Of a stretch of 50,179 nt of DNA, positions 1-9,927 are shown piece by piece. The stretch comes from an uncultured Clostridia bacterium. GTDB lineage: Bacteria; Bacillota; Clostridia; Christensenellales; Borkfalkiaceae. Every line of letters begins with the position of its first letter. Positions within the stretch are counted from its first letter, which is position 1. The stretch spans positions 1-50,179 of the forward strand of contig CALVTL010000013.1 of NCBI GenBank assembly GCA_944362555.1. The letters are read 5' to 3'. The notes under the pieces were generated by a model. That model was not told the DNA's origin. It ran no database searches and saw only the letters and a program-made list of their open reading frames with translations. Position numbers and translations under genes: made by a program.

Positions 1-119
1 CGGTGGGCGACGTCGTCACCGTCTGGGTGAAGGAAGTGGACGAGGCGAAAAAGCGCATCTCCCTCACGATGAAAAAGCCCAAGTCCCGTCCCGCCGCGGG
101 CGGAAACAAGAACGTTTAA
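1..119 (+). CDS. C-terminal end of an S1-domain RNA-binding protein, probably Tex (partial)
   Basis: The reading frame is open from the window edge (first full codon at 3) to TAA at 117-119 and encodes the last 38 residues of a protein. The text VGDVVTVWVKEVDEAKKRI followed by SLTMKK is the last two strands of an S1 RNA-binding domain. A basic Pro/Lys/Gly-rich tail follows. This end is typical of the Tex transcription accessory protein, in which the S1 domain is last, but other S1 proteins of the YugI kind end in a similar way. Only the 3' end is in the window, so the family assignment is an inference from the S1 signature. Confidence 0.6.
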   Translation, partial: VGDVVTVWVKEVDEAKKRISLTMKKPKSRPAAGGNKNV

Positions 120-333
120 GCGGGCGTCCGGGCAAGGGATAAGCGCCGTGTGCGCCGCATAAAGTGCCGCGCCGCATAAAGGGGCGCGCAAAAAGAGAAT
201 ACATTTCTGCCACCGGGTAGAGAACTGCGAAAAGCGTTCGTGGCATTGCCGTTAGGTCTTGGAAGGCAATGCCGATCGGGCGCTTTTTTGTTTGGACGTT
301 CCCGAAAAGCGGGACGTTTCTTTGGAGGACATC
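120..333 (+). promoter_or_regulatory. Structured leader upstream of pnuC
   Basis: This 214-base gap holds several base-paired segments. A perfect 9-bp stem is formed by 242-250 and 265-273 with a 14-nt loop. It is enclosed by AAAAGCG (230-236) pairing with CGCTTTT (281-287), which runs into a T tract, so the outer stem looks like an attenuator. A second hairpin (296-317, with one bulge) stands directly before the GGAGG at 322-326. The 10-mer GCCGCATAAA occurs twice (154-163, 171-180). PnuC genes are often controlled by NAD+, preQ1, TPP or FMN riboswitches depending on substrate. I could not match the conserved cores of any of these here, so regulation is an inference from structure and position. 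Confidence 0.4.
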
Positions 334-1041
334 ATGGAAAAGGTCAAAAAAGCGCACTACTTCACGGCGGCGGAGCTGGCGCTCTGGATGGGCTCGCTCG
401 CGCTCATCGTCGCCGCGTTCTGCATCTGGGACAGGGTGAACTTCCTCACCCTCGCCGCCTCCCTCCTAGGGGTCACCTCCCTCATCTTCTGCGCCAAGGG
501 CAATCCCGCGGGGCAGGCGCTCATCATCGTCTTTGCGGTGCTGTACGGCATCATCTCGTGGAAGGTCGCCTACTACGGCGAAATGATCACCTACGTCGGA
601 ATGTCGGCGCCCATGGCGGTGTGGGCGCTCGTCGCGTGGCTGCGCCATCCCTATCGCGGCAAAAAGAGCGAAGTGCGCGTCAACGAGCTGCGCGGGCGGG
701 AGTGGGCGCTGCTCGTGCTGATCACGGCGGCGGTCACGGCGGCGTTCTACTTCATCCTGCGCGCGCTCAATACCGCCAACCTCATCCCGAGCACCGTCTC
801 GGTGACGACGAGCTTTCTCGCCGTCTATCTCACCGCGCGCCGCAGCCCCTTCTACGCGCTCGCCTACGCCGCCAACGACGGCGTGCTCATCGTCCTGTGG
901 TCGCTGATGGCGGCAGAGGACATCACCTGCCTCTCCGTCGTCATCTGTTTCTGCGTCTTTTTCGTGAACGATCTCTACGGCTTTTTCAACTGGTCGCGGA
1001 TGCGCCGCCGTCAGCGGGCGGGGGATGGGGAAAACAGTTGA
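334..1041 (+). CDS. pnuC: PnuC-family nicotinamide riboside/vitamin transporter
   Basis: A 235-residue integral membrane protein with about seven hydrophobic segments. PnuC proteins are facilitators that take up nicotinamide riboside; relatives carry thiamine or riboflavin. The family signature is clear near the C-terminus, where VNDLYGFFNWSRMRRRQ matches the usual NDLYGxxNWxRxxxRQ ending. I chose ATG 334 because GGAGG lies 7 nt before it and the product begins MEKVKKAHYF just ahead of the first membrane span; an upstream ATG at 259 has no ribosome site. The stop overlaps the -35 box of the cysK promoter. The substrate cannot be told from sequence alone. Confidence 0.85.
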   Translation: MEKVKKAHYFTAAELALWMGSLALIVAAFCIWDRVNFLTLAASLLGVTSLIFCAKGNPAGQALIIVFAVLYGIISWKVAYYGEMITYVGMSAPMAVWALVAWLRHPYRGKKSEVRVNELRGREWALLVLITAAVTAAFYFILRALNTANLIPSTVSVTTSFLAVYLTARRSPFYALAYAANDGVLIVLWSLMAAEDITCLSVVICFCVFFVNDLYGFFNWSRMRRRQRAGDGENS

Positions 1042-1067
1042 CAGCGCACCCATGTCCGCGGTATAAT
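1038..1067 (+). promoter_or_regulatory. Promoter of cysK
   Basis: TTGACA at 1038-1043 and TATAAT at 1062-1067 with an 18-nt spacer. The -35 box covers the pnuC stop codon. The start codon of cysK is 44 nt downstream, so the transcript has a normal short leader. Confidence 0.8.
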
Positions 1068-1111
1068 TGAGGCGGAATATGCGGAACGGGATCGCATCGG
1101 AGGGACATGGT

Positions 1112-2035
1112 ATGGCGTATTTTGCGAGCGTTGCGGACATGGTGGGGGGCACGCCCCTTTTGGAACTTGCGCGCTTTGGCGCGGAACGCGGGCTCGGGGG
1201 CAGGCTGTTCGCCAAGCTCGAAAAGAACAACCCGGCGGGCTCTGCCAAGGACCGCGTTGCAAAGTATATGATCGCCGCCGCCGAGCGGGACGGAGCGCTC
1301 GCGGCGGGCGGCACCATCGTGGAGCCGACGTCGGGCAACACGGGCATCGGGCTCGCCGCCATCGCCCGCGCCAAGGGGTACAAGGTGGTGCTCACCATGC
1401 CCTCGACCATGAGCCCGGAGCGGGTGAGCCTGCTGCGCGCGTACGGCGCGGAGGTCATCCTCACGGAGGGCGGAAAGGGGATGGCGGGCGCCATTGCGGA
1501 GGCGGAGCGCATCGCGCGCGAGCGGGGGGCGTACCTCGCGGGGCAGTTCTCCAACCCCGCCAATCCGCTCGCCCATTACGAGACGACGGCGCCCGAAATT
1601 TTCGGGGCGCTTGCGGGCAGGGTGGACGCCTTCGTCTCCGCCGTCGGAACGGGCGGCACGCTGACGGGCGTCGGGCGGTATCTGCGCGAGAAAAACAAGG
1701 ACGTGTACCTCGTTGCCGTCGAGCCCGCAGGCTCTCCCGTGCTCACGGGCGGCAGGGCGGGCGCGCACGCCATCCAGGGCATCGGCGCGGGGTTCGTGCC
1801 CGAAAACCTCGATACGTCGCTCATCAGCGAGGTCATCGACGTCAGGGACGAGGAGGCTTTTGCGTACGCGCGCGCGGTGGGCAGGAGCGAGGGCGTGCTC
1901 GTCGGCATCTCCTCGGGCGCGGCGCTCTTTGCCGCGGCGCAGCTCGCCGCGCGGGAGCAGTTCGCGGGGAAGAACATCGTCGTCCTCTTCCCGGACGGCG
2001 CCGACCGCTATCTCTCCACGCCCCTCTTTTCCTAA
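1112..2035 (+). CDS. cysK: O-acetylserine sulfhydrylase (cysteine synthase)
   Basis: PLP enzyme of 307 residues that makes L-cysteine from O-acetylserine and sulfide. The PLP lysine is in NPAGSAKDR (about K46), the substrate-binding loop is TSGNTG (73-78) and the PLP phosphate loop is GTGGT (179-183). The C-terminal SSGAALFAA segment also fits the family, as does the length. ATG 1112 is preceded by GGAGGG at 1099-1104; an in-frame ATG at 1079 would add 11 residues but lacks a site. It has its own promoter yet stands directly upstream of the sulfite reductase and siroheme operon, which suggests it uses the sulfide made there. Confidence 0.93.
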   Translation: MAYFASVADMVGGTPLLELARFGAERGLGGRLFAKLEKNNPAGSAKDRVAKYMIAAAERDGALAAGGTIVEPTSGNTGIGLAAIARAKGYKVVLTMPSTMSPERVSLLRAYGAEVILTEGGKGMAGAIAEAERIARERGAYLAGQFSNPANPLAHYETTAPEIFGALAGRVDAFVSAVGTGGTLTGVGRYLREKNKDVYLVAVEPAGSPVLTGGRAGAHAIQGIGAGFVPENLDTSLISEVIDVRDEEAFAYARAVGRSEGVLVGISSGAALFAAAQLAAREQFAGKNIVVLFPDGADRYLSTPLFS

Positions 2036-2046
2036 CATATTTCTGC

Positions 2047-2082
2047 GCGCGGGCGCGCCGCCAAAGGACGGCGCGCCCGCGC
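2047..2082 (+). other. Strong GC-rich hairpin after cysK, no T tract
   Basis: A perfect 14-bp stem (2047-2060 with 2069-2082) and 8-nt loop CCAAAGGA lie between cysK and the next promoter. There is no run of T after it, so it is not a classical intrinsic terminator. It could stabilise the cysK mRNA 3' end or assist termination. Confidence 0.6.
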
Positions 2083-2113
2083 TCGTCCGCCCGCTCGCCC
2101 GATGGATCGTATC

Positions 2114-2142
2114 TTGACAACGCGGGCGGTGTGTGTTATAAT
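2114..2142 (+). promoter_or_regulatory. Consensus promoter of the sulfite reductase-siroheme operon
   Basis: TTGACA (2114-2119), 17-nt spacer, TATAAT (2137-2142): a perfect consensus vegetative promoter. The start codon is at 2177 after an AAGGAGA site. The following genes to 9921 are spaced by at most 17 nt and mostly overlap, so this one promoter probably drives them all. Confidence 0.85.
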
Positions 2143-2176
2143 AGGTCACGAAGACAAATACAAGGAGAATGGGGAC

Positions 2177-3064
2177 ATGGAGTGTAAGGTTTCGCCCGAA
2201 GAGGTCAAGCGGGTCAAAGGAATGGGATTTTTGTGGGACAAGCGCACGCCCGATACGTTCAACGCGCGCGTCATCACCGTCAACGGCAAGATCACGGCGG
2301 AGCAGCACCGCGCCATTGCGGACGCGAGCGAGAAGTTCGGCTCGGGGGAGGTCGCCATGACCACCCGCCTCACGCTGGAGATCCAGGGCGTGAAGTATGA
2401 GAATATCGGGCCGCTCACCGCGTTCCTTGCGGCGCACGGCTTGCAGACGGGCGGAACGGGCAAGCGCGTCCGTCCCGTCGTCTCCTGCAAGGGGACGACC
2501 TGCCAATACGGGCTCATCGACACCTTCGCCCTCTCCGAGCGCATCCACAAGCGCTTTTACGAGGGGATGCACGGCGTCACCCTGCCCCACAAATTCAAGA
2601 TCGCCGTGGGCGGCTGCCCCAACAACTGCGTCAAGCCCGATCTCAACGATCTGGGCGTCATCGGGCAGCGCGTGCCCACCGTCTGTTTGGAGAAGTGCCG
2701 CGGCTGCAAAAAGTGCCGCGTCGAGGCGGCGTGCCCCATCCACACGGCAAAGGTCGCGGACGGGAAGATCTGCATCGACCCCGCTGCCTGCAACCACTGC
2801 GGCAGATGCCGCAATATGTGCCCGTTCGGCGCGGTCACGGACTATCGCGACGGGTATAAAATTTACATCGGCGGAAGATGGGGCAAGCGCGTGGCGCAGG
2901 GCAGGGCGCTCAACAAGATCTTCACCTCGGAGGAGGAAGTCATGCAGGTCATCGAACGCGCCATCGACTTGTTCCGCACGGAGGGCGTCGACGGCGAGCG
3001 CTTCTCTGATACCGTCGCCCGCCTCGGCTTTGCGGAGGCGGAGCGCCGCCTGCTCGCGCAATAG
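2177..3064 (+). CDS. Siroheme/4Fe-4S sulfite reductase with ferredoxin domain (AsrC-like)
   Basis: 295 residues. The N-terminal part (about 1-80) is the ferredoxin-like half domain of nitrite/sulfite reductases. The coupled siroheme-[4Fe-4S] site is shown by C104 and C109 (SCKGTTCQYG) plus C147 and C151 (GGCPNNC). A two-cluster ferredoxin insert follows: C174, C177, C180, C186 and C205, C208, C211, C215. This is the arrangement of AsrC and of small anaerobic sulfite reductases, which reduce sulfite to sulfide with six electrons. No asrA or asrB subunit is adjacent, so the electron donor is unknown. All siroheme genes follow in the same operon, which supports siroheme as the cofactor. Nitrite as substrate is not excluded. 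Confidence 0.85.
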   Translation: MECKVSPEEVKRVKGMGFLWDKRTPDTFNARVITVNGKITAEQHRAIADASEKFGSGEVAMTTRLTLEIQGVKYENIGPLTAFLAAHGLQTGGTGKRVRPVVSCKGTTCQYGLIDTFALSERIHKRFYEGMHGVTLPHKFKIAVGGCPNNCVKPDLNDLGVIGQRVPTVCLEKCRGCKKCRVEAACPIHTAKVADGKICIDPAACNHCGRCRNMCPFGAVTDYRDGYKIYIGGRWGKRVAQGRALNKIFTSEEEVMQVIERAIDLFRTEGVDGERFSDTVARLGFAEAERRLLAQ

Positions 3065-3081
3065 GGCGGAATCAAGGCGGC

Positions 3082-4131
3082 ATGAACTGTCTGTACGTCG
3101 ACTTTTGCTCTGCCCCGCAGGCGGAGCGGGCAAACTATGCCTACTCCCGCCGCACGCGCGAGGCGCTCTATGCGGGATTTCGTGAGGCGGGCGGGTGCGT
3201 CGTGCTCGTCACCTGCAACCGCACCGAAGTATACTTTTCCTGCTCCCGCGCGCGGGCGGAGGAAATTATAAGGCGCGCGGCGCTCCCGCCCGCGCGCTTT
3301 TATATGGGCGCGGAGGAGCACCTCTTTTCGCTCGCCGCGGGGCTGTGTTCCATGCTCGCGGGCGAGGACGAAATTTTGGGGCAGCTCCGCGCGGCGTATG
3401 AGGAGGCGCGCGCGGCGGGCGTCACAAAGGGGCTGGACGAGGCGTTCCAGATCGCCCTCGCCTGCGGAAAGGCGGTGCGCACGCGCACCCGCATCTCCTC
3501 CTTTGCCTGTTCCGTGGCGACCCTCGCCGCCAACGAGGCGGCGCGCTTTCTGCCGCGGGGCGGGGCGGTGCTCGTCGTGGGCGGCACGGGGAAGTTCGGC
3601 GGGGCGCTTTTAAAAAACCTCGCCGCGCACAAAAATCTCACGGTGTACGCCGCCGAACGCACGCACGGCGTCGCCGTCTCCGTTCGGGGGGACGTGCTGC
3701 CCGTCGCATACAGGGAGCGCTATATTTTTTTGGAGCGCGCCGATGTCGTCATCGGCACCACCGCCTCGCCGCACGTCGTGTTCGAGGCGGAAAAGGTGGA
3801 GCGCGTTGTGCAAAAGAGCCCGCGGGAGCGGCTTTTTATCGACCTCGCCATGCCGCCCGACATCGGCGCGGGGGTGGGGGAGCTTGCGGGCTGCCGCCTG
3901 CTCGGTATCGACGGGTTCGCCCGCCGCGCGCGGGAGAACAATCAAAAGAAGCAGGAAGCCATAAAAAAGGCGCGCGCCGTCGTGGAGGAATACCTCGTCC
4001 TGCTCGCGGTGCACCGTGCGGCGCGGCGGTATCTTGCGCGCTGCGGCGCCCTTCCCAAGGCGCTGCGGCTCTTAAAAAAACATGACCCGTCCGCGTTTTT
4101 GCGCGCGGTCGGGGAAGGAGCGGGGGAGTGA
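3082..4131 (+). CDS. hemA: Glutamyl-tRNA reductase
   Basis: First step of the C5 tetrapyrrole route: NADPH reduction of glutamyl-tRNA to glutamate-1-semialdehyde. The catalytic cysteine is C45 in VTCNRTEVY. GEDEILGQLRAAYEEA is the conserved catalytic-domain segment, and a Rossmann motif follows (VLVVGGTGKFGGALLKNL). At 349 residues it is shorter than the usual 410-450, and the C-terminal dimerisation region is reduced. It follows the reductase after 17 nt and its TGA overlaps the GTG start of the next gene. Confidence 0.92.
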   Translation: MNCLYVDFCSAPQAERANYAYSRRTREALYAGFREAGGCVVLVTCNRTEVYFSCSRARAEEIIRRAALPPARFYMGAEEHLFSLAAGLCSMLAGEDEILGQLRAAYEEARAAGVTKGLDEAFQIALACGKAVRTRTRISSFACSVATLAANEAARFLPRGGAVLVVGGTGKFGGALLKNLAAHKNLTVYAAERTHGVAVSVRGDVLPVAYRERYIFLERADVVIGTTASPHVVFEAEKVERVVQKSPRERLFIDLAMPPDIGAGVGELAGCRLLGIDGFARRARENNQKKQEAIKKARAVVEEYLVLLAVHRAARRYLARCGALPKALRLLKKHDPSAFLRAVGEGAGE

Positions 4132-4661
4132 GCTGTTTTCCCTTCATGAAGGATATTTCGGGGGCGAAGTGCCTGCTCGTCGGGGGCGGCGAAGTGGCGC
4201 TGCGCAAGGCGCAGAAGCTGCGCCCCTTCGGCGTGCGCGTCGCGGTCTGCGCGCGCGAGGTGCGTCCGGAACTCGTCGCCCTCGCGGAGGAAGTGTACCC
4301 CGCCTATTCGCCCGAATATCTGCAGGGTGCGCTGTTCGCCGTGGCGGCGACGGATGACGCCGCTCTGAACGCGCGCGTCGCCGCCGACTGCCGTGCGCGG
4401 GGCGTTCCCGTCAACTGCGTGGACGCGCCCGCGCTGTGCGACTTTTTCTTCCCCGCGCTCATCACGGCGGGGGAGGTGACCGTCGCCGTCTCCACGGGGG
4501 GCGCGTCGCCCGCGCTCGCGGCGGCGCTGCGGGAGTATCTCGAAGGGGTGCTCCCTCGAAATCTGTCCATGATCGCCGAGCGGTGCAAGGCGCTGCGGGG
4601 GACTTGTTCGCCCGCGGAGTACGCACGGCGGGTGAAGGCGATGCTCGCGGAGGGCGTATGA
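4128..4661 (+). CDS. Precorrin-2 dehydrogenase (siroheme branch)
   Basis: 177 residues with an N-terminal NAD-binding fold, LLVGGGEVALRKAQKL, as in SirC, Met8p and the CysG N-terminal domain. It oxidises precorrin-2 to sirohydrochlorin. The Asp in VNCVDAP lies at the place of the catalytic Asp of CysG. The GTG start overlaps the hemA stop; starting there gives MSCFPFMKDISGAKCL, which matches the usual N-terminus (FPLFLDLKG type), whereas ATG 4146 would trim it. It is short compared with bifunctional dehydrogenase-chelatases (about 210-275), so whether it also inserts iron is open. No separate CbiX/SirB chelatase is seen in the window. Confidence 0.87.
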   Translation: MSCFPFMKDISGAKCLLVGGGEVALRKAQKLRPFGVRVAVCAREVRPELVALAEEVYPAYSPEYLQGALFAVAATDDAALNARVAADCRARGVPVNCVDAPALCDFFFPALITAGEVTVAVSTGGASPALAAALREYLEGVLPRNLSMIAERCKALRGTCSPAEYARRVKAMLAEGV

Positions 4662-5446
4662 AGGTGCGGTTGGGAACGCGCGGCTCCCGTCTTGCGCTGG
4701 CGCAGGCGGAACTTGCCGCCGCTGCGCTGCGACGGGCGGGGTGCGAAGTGGAGATCGTCGTCGTCCGCACGCGCGGAGACGAGAGGACGGATATGCCTCT
4801 TTCCGAACTCGGACGGGGGGCATTCACCGATATTTTCCGTGAAAAACTTGCGCGCGGCGAGCTGGACGCCGCCGTGCATTCCGCAAAGGATCTGCCGACG
4901 GACGAGGGGCACGACAACTTTTTCTGCCTGCCCCGCGCCGACGCGCGCGACGTTCTTTTATCTCTCCCCGGGCGGGAGGTGCTGCGCGTGGGAACGGGCT
5001 CGCCGCGGCGGGCTGCCTTTGCCGCCTCCCGCTTTCCCGCGGCGCAGGTGCTGCCCGTGCGCGGGAACGTGGACACGCGGCTGAAAAAACTGCGCGCGGG
5101 GGAGTTCGATGCACTCATCCTCGCCGCGGCGGGGCTGGCGCGGCTGGGCGCACAGCTCTCCGGGCTGACGGCGGAGTCCCTTCCGCCCGCACTGTGCGTG
5201 CCCGCCGCCTGTCAGGGCATCATCGCCGTCGAGGGCGCGTGCGGGGCGCTCGTGAACGATGAAGAGGCGTCGCGGGCGTCGCGCGTCGAGCGCGCCTTGC
5301 AGCGGGCGCTCGGGGGCGGCTGCACGGGGGGCGTCGGCGCCTATTTTGACGGCGCTCTCTTGTATGCGCAGAAGAATGGCGTGATACATACCCGCCCCTA
5401 TGCGGGGGAGGAGAGCATTTTGCGGCTCGCGGAGGAATTTGTATGA
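4658..5446 (+). CDS. hemC: Hydroxymethylbilane synthase (porphobilinogen deaminase)
   Basis: Joins four porphobilinogens into hydroxymethylbilane. The N-terminus MKVRLGTRGSRLALAQA, the catalytic Asp in HSAKDLP (about D78), the Arg-rich cofactor site in GTGSPRRAA and RGNVDTRL, and the dipyrromethane-carrying Cys in GGGCTGGVGAY (C222) are all present. At 262 residues the C-terminal domain is shortened against the usual 300-315. The ATG overlaps the preceding stop by ATGA, so the genes are translationally coupled. Confidence 0.93.
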   Translation: MKVRLGTRGSRLALAQAELAAAALRRAGCEVEIVVVRTRGDERTDMPLSELGRGAFTDIFREKLARGELDAAVHSAKDLPTDEGHDNFFCLPRADARDVLLSLPGREVLRVGTGSPRRAAFAASRFPAAQVLPVRGNVDTRLKKLRAGEFDALILAAAGLARLGAQLSGLTAESLPPALCVPAACQGIIAVEGACGALVNDEEASRASRVERALQRALGGGCTGGVGAYFDGALLYAQKNGVIHTRPYAGEESILRLAEEFV

Positions 5447-6873
5447 ACCGCGTCGCGCTCGTGGGCGCGGGATGCGGGCGGGGCTCGCTCACCCTGCGCG
5501 GGGCGCAGCTCCTTGCGGCGTGCGCCTGCGTCGTGTATGACAGTTTATTGGACGAAGAGCTCTTATCGCTCGTTCCCGAAGGCTGCGAAAAAATTTACGT
5601 CGGCAAGCGGGCGGGCGCGCACAGCCTCGCGCAGGAGGAGATCTGCGCGCTGCTCGCGGAATGCGCGCAAAAGTACCCTCTCACCGTCCGCCTCAAGGGG
5701 GGCGATCCCTTTGTGTTCGGGCGGGGCGGCGAGGAGCTCTCGGCGCTTTTGCAGGCGGGCGTTCGCTGCGAGATGGTCCCCGGCGTCACCTCGGCGGTGG
5801 CGGCGGCGGAGCGCTTCGGCATCCCCGTCACCCACCGCGCCCTTGCGCGCGGCTTCACCGTGCTCACCGCGCACACCAAGGAGGGCGTGCCCGACTTCAC
5901 CCGCTTTGCCGCCTCGCGCGAGACGCTCGTCTTTCTGATGGCGAAGGGGGCGGCGGAGCGCATCTGCCGCGACCTCCTGCAGGGGGGCATGTCCGCGGAT
6001 ACACCCTGCGCGGTCATCTCGGGGGCGGGCATGTCTGCGGAGCGCATGGCGCGCTGTTCTCTTTCCGCCCTCGCGGACACGGTGCGTCCGCTCCCCGCGC
6101 CTGTGACCATCGTCGTGGGCATGGTATGCGCGGAGGGGCTGTTGGGGGCGTATGCGCCCCCGCCCCGCGTCATGGTCACGGGAACGCCCTCGCACGTCCG
6201 GCGGGTGTGCGCTCAGCTCACGGGGCTGGGCATAGAGCCCCTTCCCTGCGCCTTCCGCACCGTCGTGCCCTGTCTTTTCAACGGGTTTTGGGAGCAGTTT
6301 GCAGCGTTCTCCCATCTCGTGTTCACCTCGCCGAACGGCGTGGACATCTTCTTTGCGGAGGCGGCGCGGCGGGGCATCGATCACCGCGCGTTCGCGGGAA
6401 AACAGTTCGCCGTCATCGGGCCCGCCACGGCGGCGGCGCTCGAACAGAGGGGGTTTTTCGCCGATCTCATGCCGGAGACGTACACGGTGCGCGCCCTCGC
6501 GGCGCTGCTCGTTCGGGCGGGCGTGCGGCGGGAGAGAGCGGCGCTCCTGCGCGCCAAGGCGGGGAGCGCGGCGCTGCTCGGCTGCGGGGTGCAGTTCGAC
6601 GTGTACGAGACGCGCGCGGATAGGGCGCGGCTCGCGCGGGCGCGGGAGGAAATTGCGGGCGCGGCGTGCGTCACCTTCTCCTCGGCGGGCGGCGCGCGGG
6701 AATTTCTTGCGGCGTGTCCGCTGCCTGCGGGCGTCGCTGCGGTGAGCATCGGGGAGGAAACGGCTGCCGCCGTCCGTGCGGCGGGGTATCAAACGGTAAT
6801 TGCAAAGAGCGCCCGCGCGGAGGAGCTTGCGCGGACGGTCGGGGAGATCGTATGCAGAGAACAAGACGATTGA
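5443..6873 (+). CDS. cobA-hemD: Fused uroporphyrinogen-III C-methyltransferase / uroporphyrinogen-III synthase
   Basis: 476 residues in two domains. Residues 1 to about 240 are a SAM-dependent tetrapyrrole methyltransferase: VALVGAGCGRGSLTLRG, RLKGGDPFVFGRGGEE, EMVPGVTSAVAA and a late GAGMSAERM segment. It converts uroporphyrinogen III to precorrin-2. Residues from about 245 are HemD, which closes hydroxymethylbilane, with FTSPNGVDIFF and FSSAGGAREF as family-typical strands. The CobA-HemD fusion is common in Clostridia and places the pathway at the siroheme/B12 branch rather than heme. The start overlaps hemC by ATGA and the end overlaps hemB by 22 nt. Confidence 0.92.
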   Translation: MNRVALVGAGCGRGSLTLRGAQLLAACACVVYDSLLDEELLSLVPEGCEKIYVGKRAGAHSLAQEEICALLAECAQKYPLTVRLKGGDPFVFGRGGEELSALLQAGVRCEMVPGVTSAVAAAERFGIPVTHRALARGFTVLTAHTKEGVPDFTRFAASRETLVFLMAKGAAERICRDLLQGGMSADTPCAVISGAGMSAERMARCSLSALADTVRPLPAPVTIVVGMVCAEGLLGAYAPPPRVMVTGTPSHVRRVCAQLTGLGIEPLPCAFRTVVPCLFNGFWEQFAAFSHLVFTSPNGVDIFFAEAARRGIDHRAFAGKQFAVIGPATAAALEQRGFFADLMPETYTVRALAALLVRAGVRRERAALLRAKAGSAALLGCGVQFDVYETRADRARLARAREEIAGAACVTFSSAGGAREFLAACPLPAGVAAVSIGEETAAAVRAAGYQTVIAKSARAEELARTVGEIVCREQDD

Positions 6874-7825
6874 GAAGAACGCCTGCCCTGCGCGCGCTGG
6901 CGGCGGAGACCGCCATCCGCAAAGAGGGGCTCATCCTGCCCGTGTTCGTGCGCTGCGGGCAGGACGTCAGGGAGGAAGTGCCCTCCATGCCGGGCGTGTT
7001 CCGCTATTCGGTGGACCGCCTCGGCGAGGTCGCCGACGCCGTCCTTTCTGCGGGCATCGGCGGGGTGATGCTCTTCGGCATTCCCGAGGAGAAGGACGAA
7101 AGGGGGAGCGGGGCGTATGACGCGGAGGGGATCGTTCCGCGCGCTATCCGTTTCCTCAAACGTTATCTTGCGGAACGCGGCAAGGCGTTTGTCATTATCG
7201 CCGACATCTGCCTGTGCGAATACACCTCGCACGGGCACTGCGGCGTGCTGAACGGGGGAGAGGTGGACAATGACGCCTCCCTGCCGCTGCACGCCATGTC
7301 CGCGCTGGCGGCGGTGCGCGCGGGTGCGGACATGGTGGCGCCCTCCTCCATGATGGACGGCGTCGTTTCGGCGATCCGCGCCGCGCTCGACGCGGAAGGA
7401 TACCACCATGTCCCGATCATGGGGTACAGCGCCAAGTTCGCCTCCGCCTTTTACGGGCCCTTCCGCGACGCGGCGGATTCCGCTCCGCAGACGGGGGACA
7501 GAAAGGGCTATCAGATGGACGTGCGCAACGGGCGCGAGGCGCTGCGCGAGGCGCTCATCGACGAAGGCGAGGGCGCCGATATTGTGATGGTAAAACCCGC
7601 GCTCGCCTATCTCGACGTGGTGCGCGCTGTGCGCGAGCGCACCCTTCTGCCCGTCGCCGTCTACAACGTGAGCGGCGAGTACGCGATGGTCAAGGCGGCG
7701 ACGGAGCGGGGGATGATCGACGAAGAGCGCATCGTGGAGGAGATCCTGACGGCGTTCTTCCGCGCGGGCGCGGACATCGTCATCACCTATCACGCTCTCG
7801 AATGGGCGCAAAAAAGGGGGAACGT

Positions 7826-7829
<4 letters not shown>
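6852..7829 (+). CDS. hemB: Porphobilinogen synthase (delta-aminolevulinate dehydratase)
   Basis: 325 residues; condenses two 5-aminolevulinates. The zinc-type metal site is visible as C120, C122 and C130 in DICLCEYTSHGHCG. The two Schiff-base lysines are K195 (GYSAKFASAFYGPFRDA) and K248 (IVMVKPA). The N-terminus MQRTRRLRRTPALRAL is the family norm and fixes the start at 6852, inside the end of the preceding gene, with GGGGAG at 6841-6846. The stop overlaps hemL by ATGA. Confidence 0.95.
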
Positions 7830-9111
<1,282 letters not shown>

Positions 9112-9115
<4 letters not shown>

Positions 9116-9921
9116 CCATTCTGCAATTTTATGAGGGCATCGGGCTGGACGACGGGGCAAAGAGGGCGGCGCTTTTCTTGGAAAAGTCCTTTTCGCCCGA
9201 GGCGGCGGCGCCCGTGTTTGACCTTCTGATGCAGCCCGCCATGCGGGAGGAGGCGCTCGCCGCGCTCCGCGCGGCGGCGGGGGAGGACGCGGACGGGATG
9301 ACGTCGTTCGTTCTGATGGCGCACTGCGCGGCGGAACGCACCTTCGCGGCGTATGCGGCGCGCGGCATTGCGGAGGACGTCTTTTGGGCGACCATGCGCT
9401 TTTTGTCGCGCTTTCTTCTTGCGGACAGCCGAAAGGCGGGGCGCCTTGTCTTTCGCTGGGCGTGGTGGTTCCCGCGCCAGCTCGCCCTGCAGGAGTTCCG
9501 CATCGGCGCGCTCGAATACGAGATGATCGAGCGGGAGGGCGCGCCCGCCGTCAGCGTGCACATCCCCGCGGACGCCGACTTTTCAAACGAGGCGGTGGGG
9601 GCATCCCTTTGCGAAATGCGCGCCTTTTTTGAAAAGTTCTTCCCCGCCTATCGGGATGCGCCCGTTTTGTGCGAGTCGTGGCTGCTCGCGCCCGTTTTGC
9701 AGGAGCTCCTTCCGCCGACGAGCCGCATCCTCGCCTTTCAGCGCCGCTTTGAGGTGCTGCGCGTGGACGACGGGAGCCCCGCCGCGCTCGAGTGGATCTT
9801 CCCCGACCCCAACGTGCCCCTCGTTGACCTGCCCGAAGATACTTCGCTGCGCCGCGCCGTCAAGCGCCATCTGCTTGCGGGCGGCAGGGTGGGCTGGACG
9901 CTCGGCAGATTAAAGGACTGA
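9112..9921 (+). CDS. GNAT-like acyltransferase-domain protein (NAT_N/GNAT_C type), function unknown
   Basis: 269 residues, last gene of the siroheme operon, overlapping hemL by ATGA. The C-terminal half carries the signature of the GNAT-like acyltransferase C-terminal family: VSVHIPADADFSNEAVGASL, a late ESWLLAPVLQELLPPTSRIL stretch, FQRRFEVLRVD and TSLRRAVKRHLLAGG. The N-terminal half fits the partner NAT_N domain. The substrate is not known for the family as far as I am aware. Its place in this operon suggests a role tied to sulfite, cysteine or tetrapyrrole metabolism, but that is only inference from context. Confidence 0.7.
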
Positions 9922-9927
9922 AAGAAT

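Noticed and set aside
201-280. Cobalamin or TPP riboswitch before pnuC (GCCACCGGG and GGTAGAGAACTG looked suggestive)
   Set aside because: The conserved B12-box and thi-box cores are missing; only the hairpins can be supported.
986-3133. Long minus-strand open frame (over 700 codons) across cysK and the sulfite reductase
   Set aside because: It is the antisense shadow of GC-rich genes with clear family motifs on the plus strand; its composition is Arg/Ala/Asp-rich without domains.
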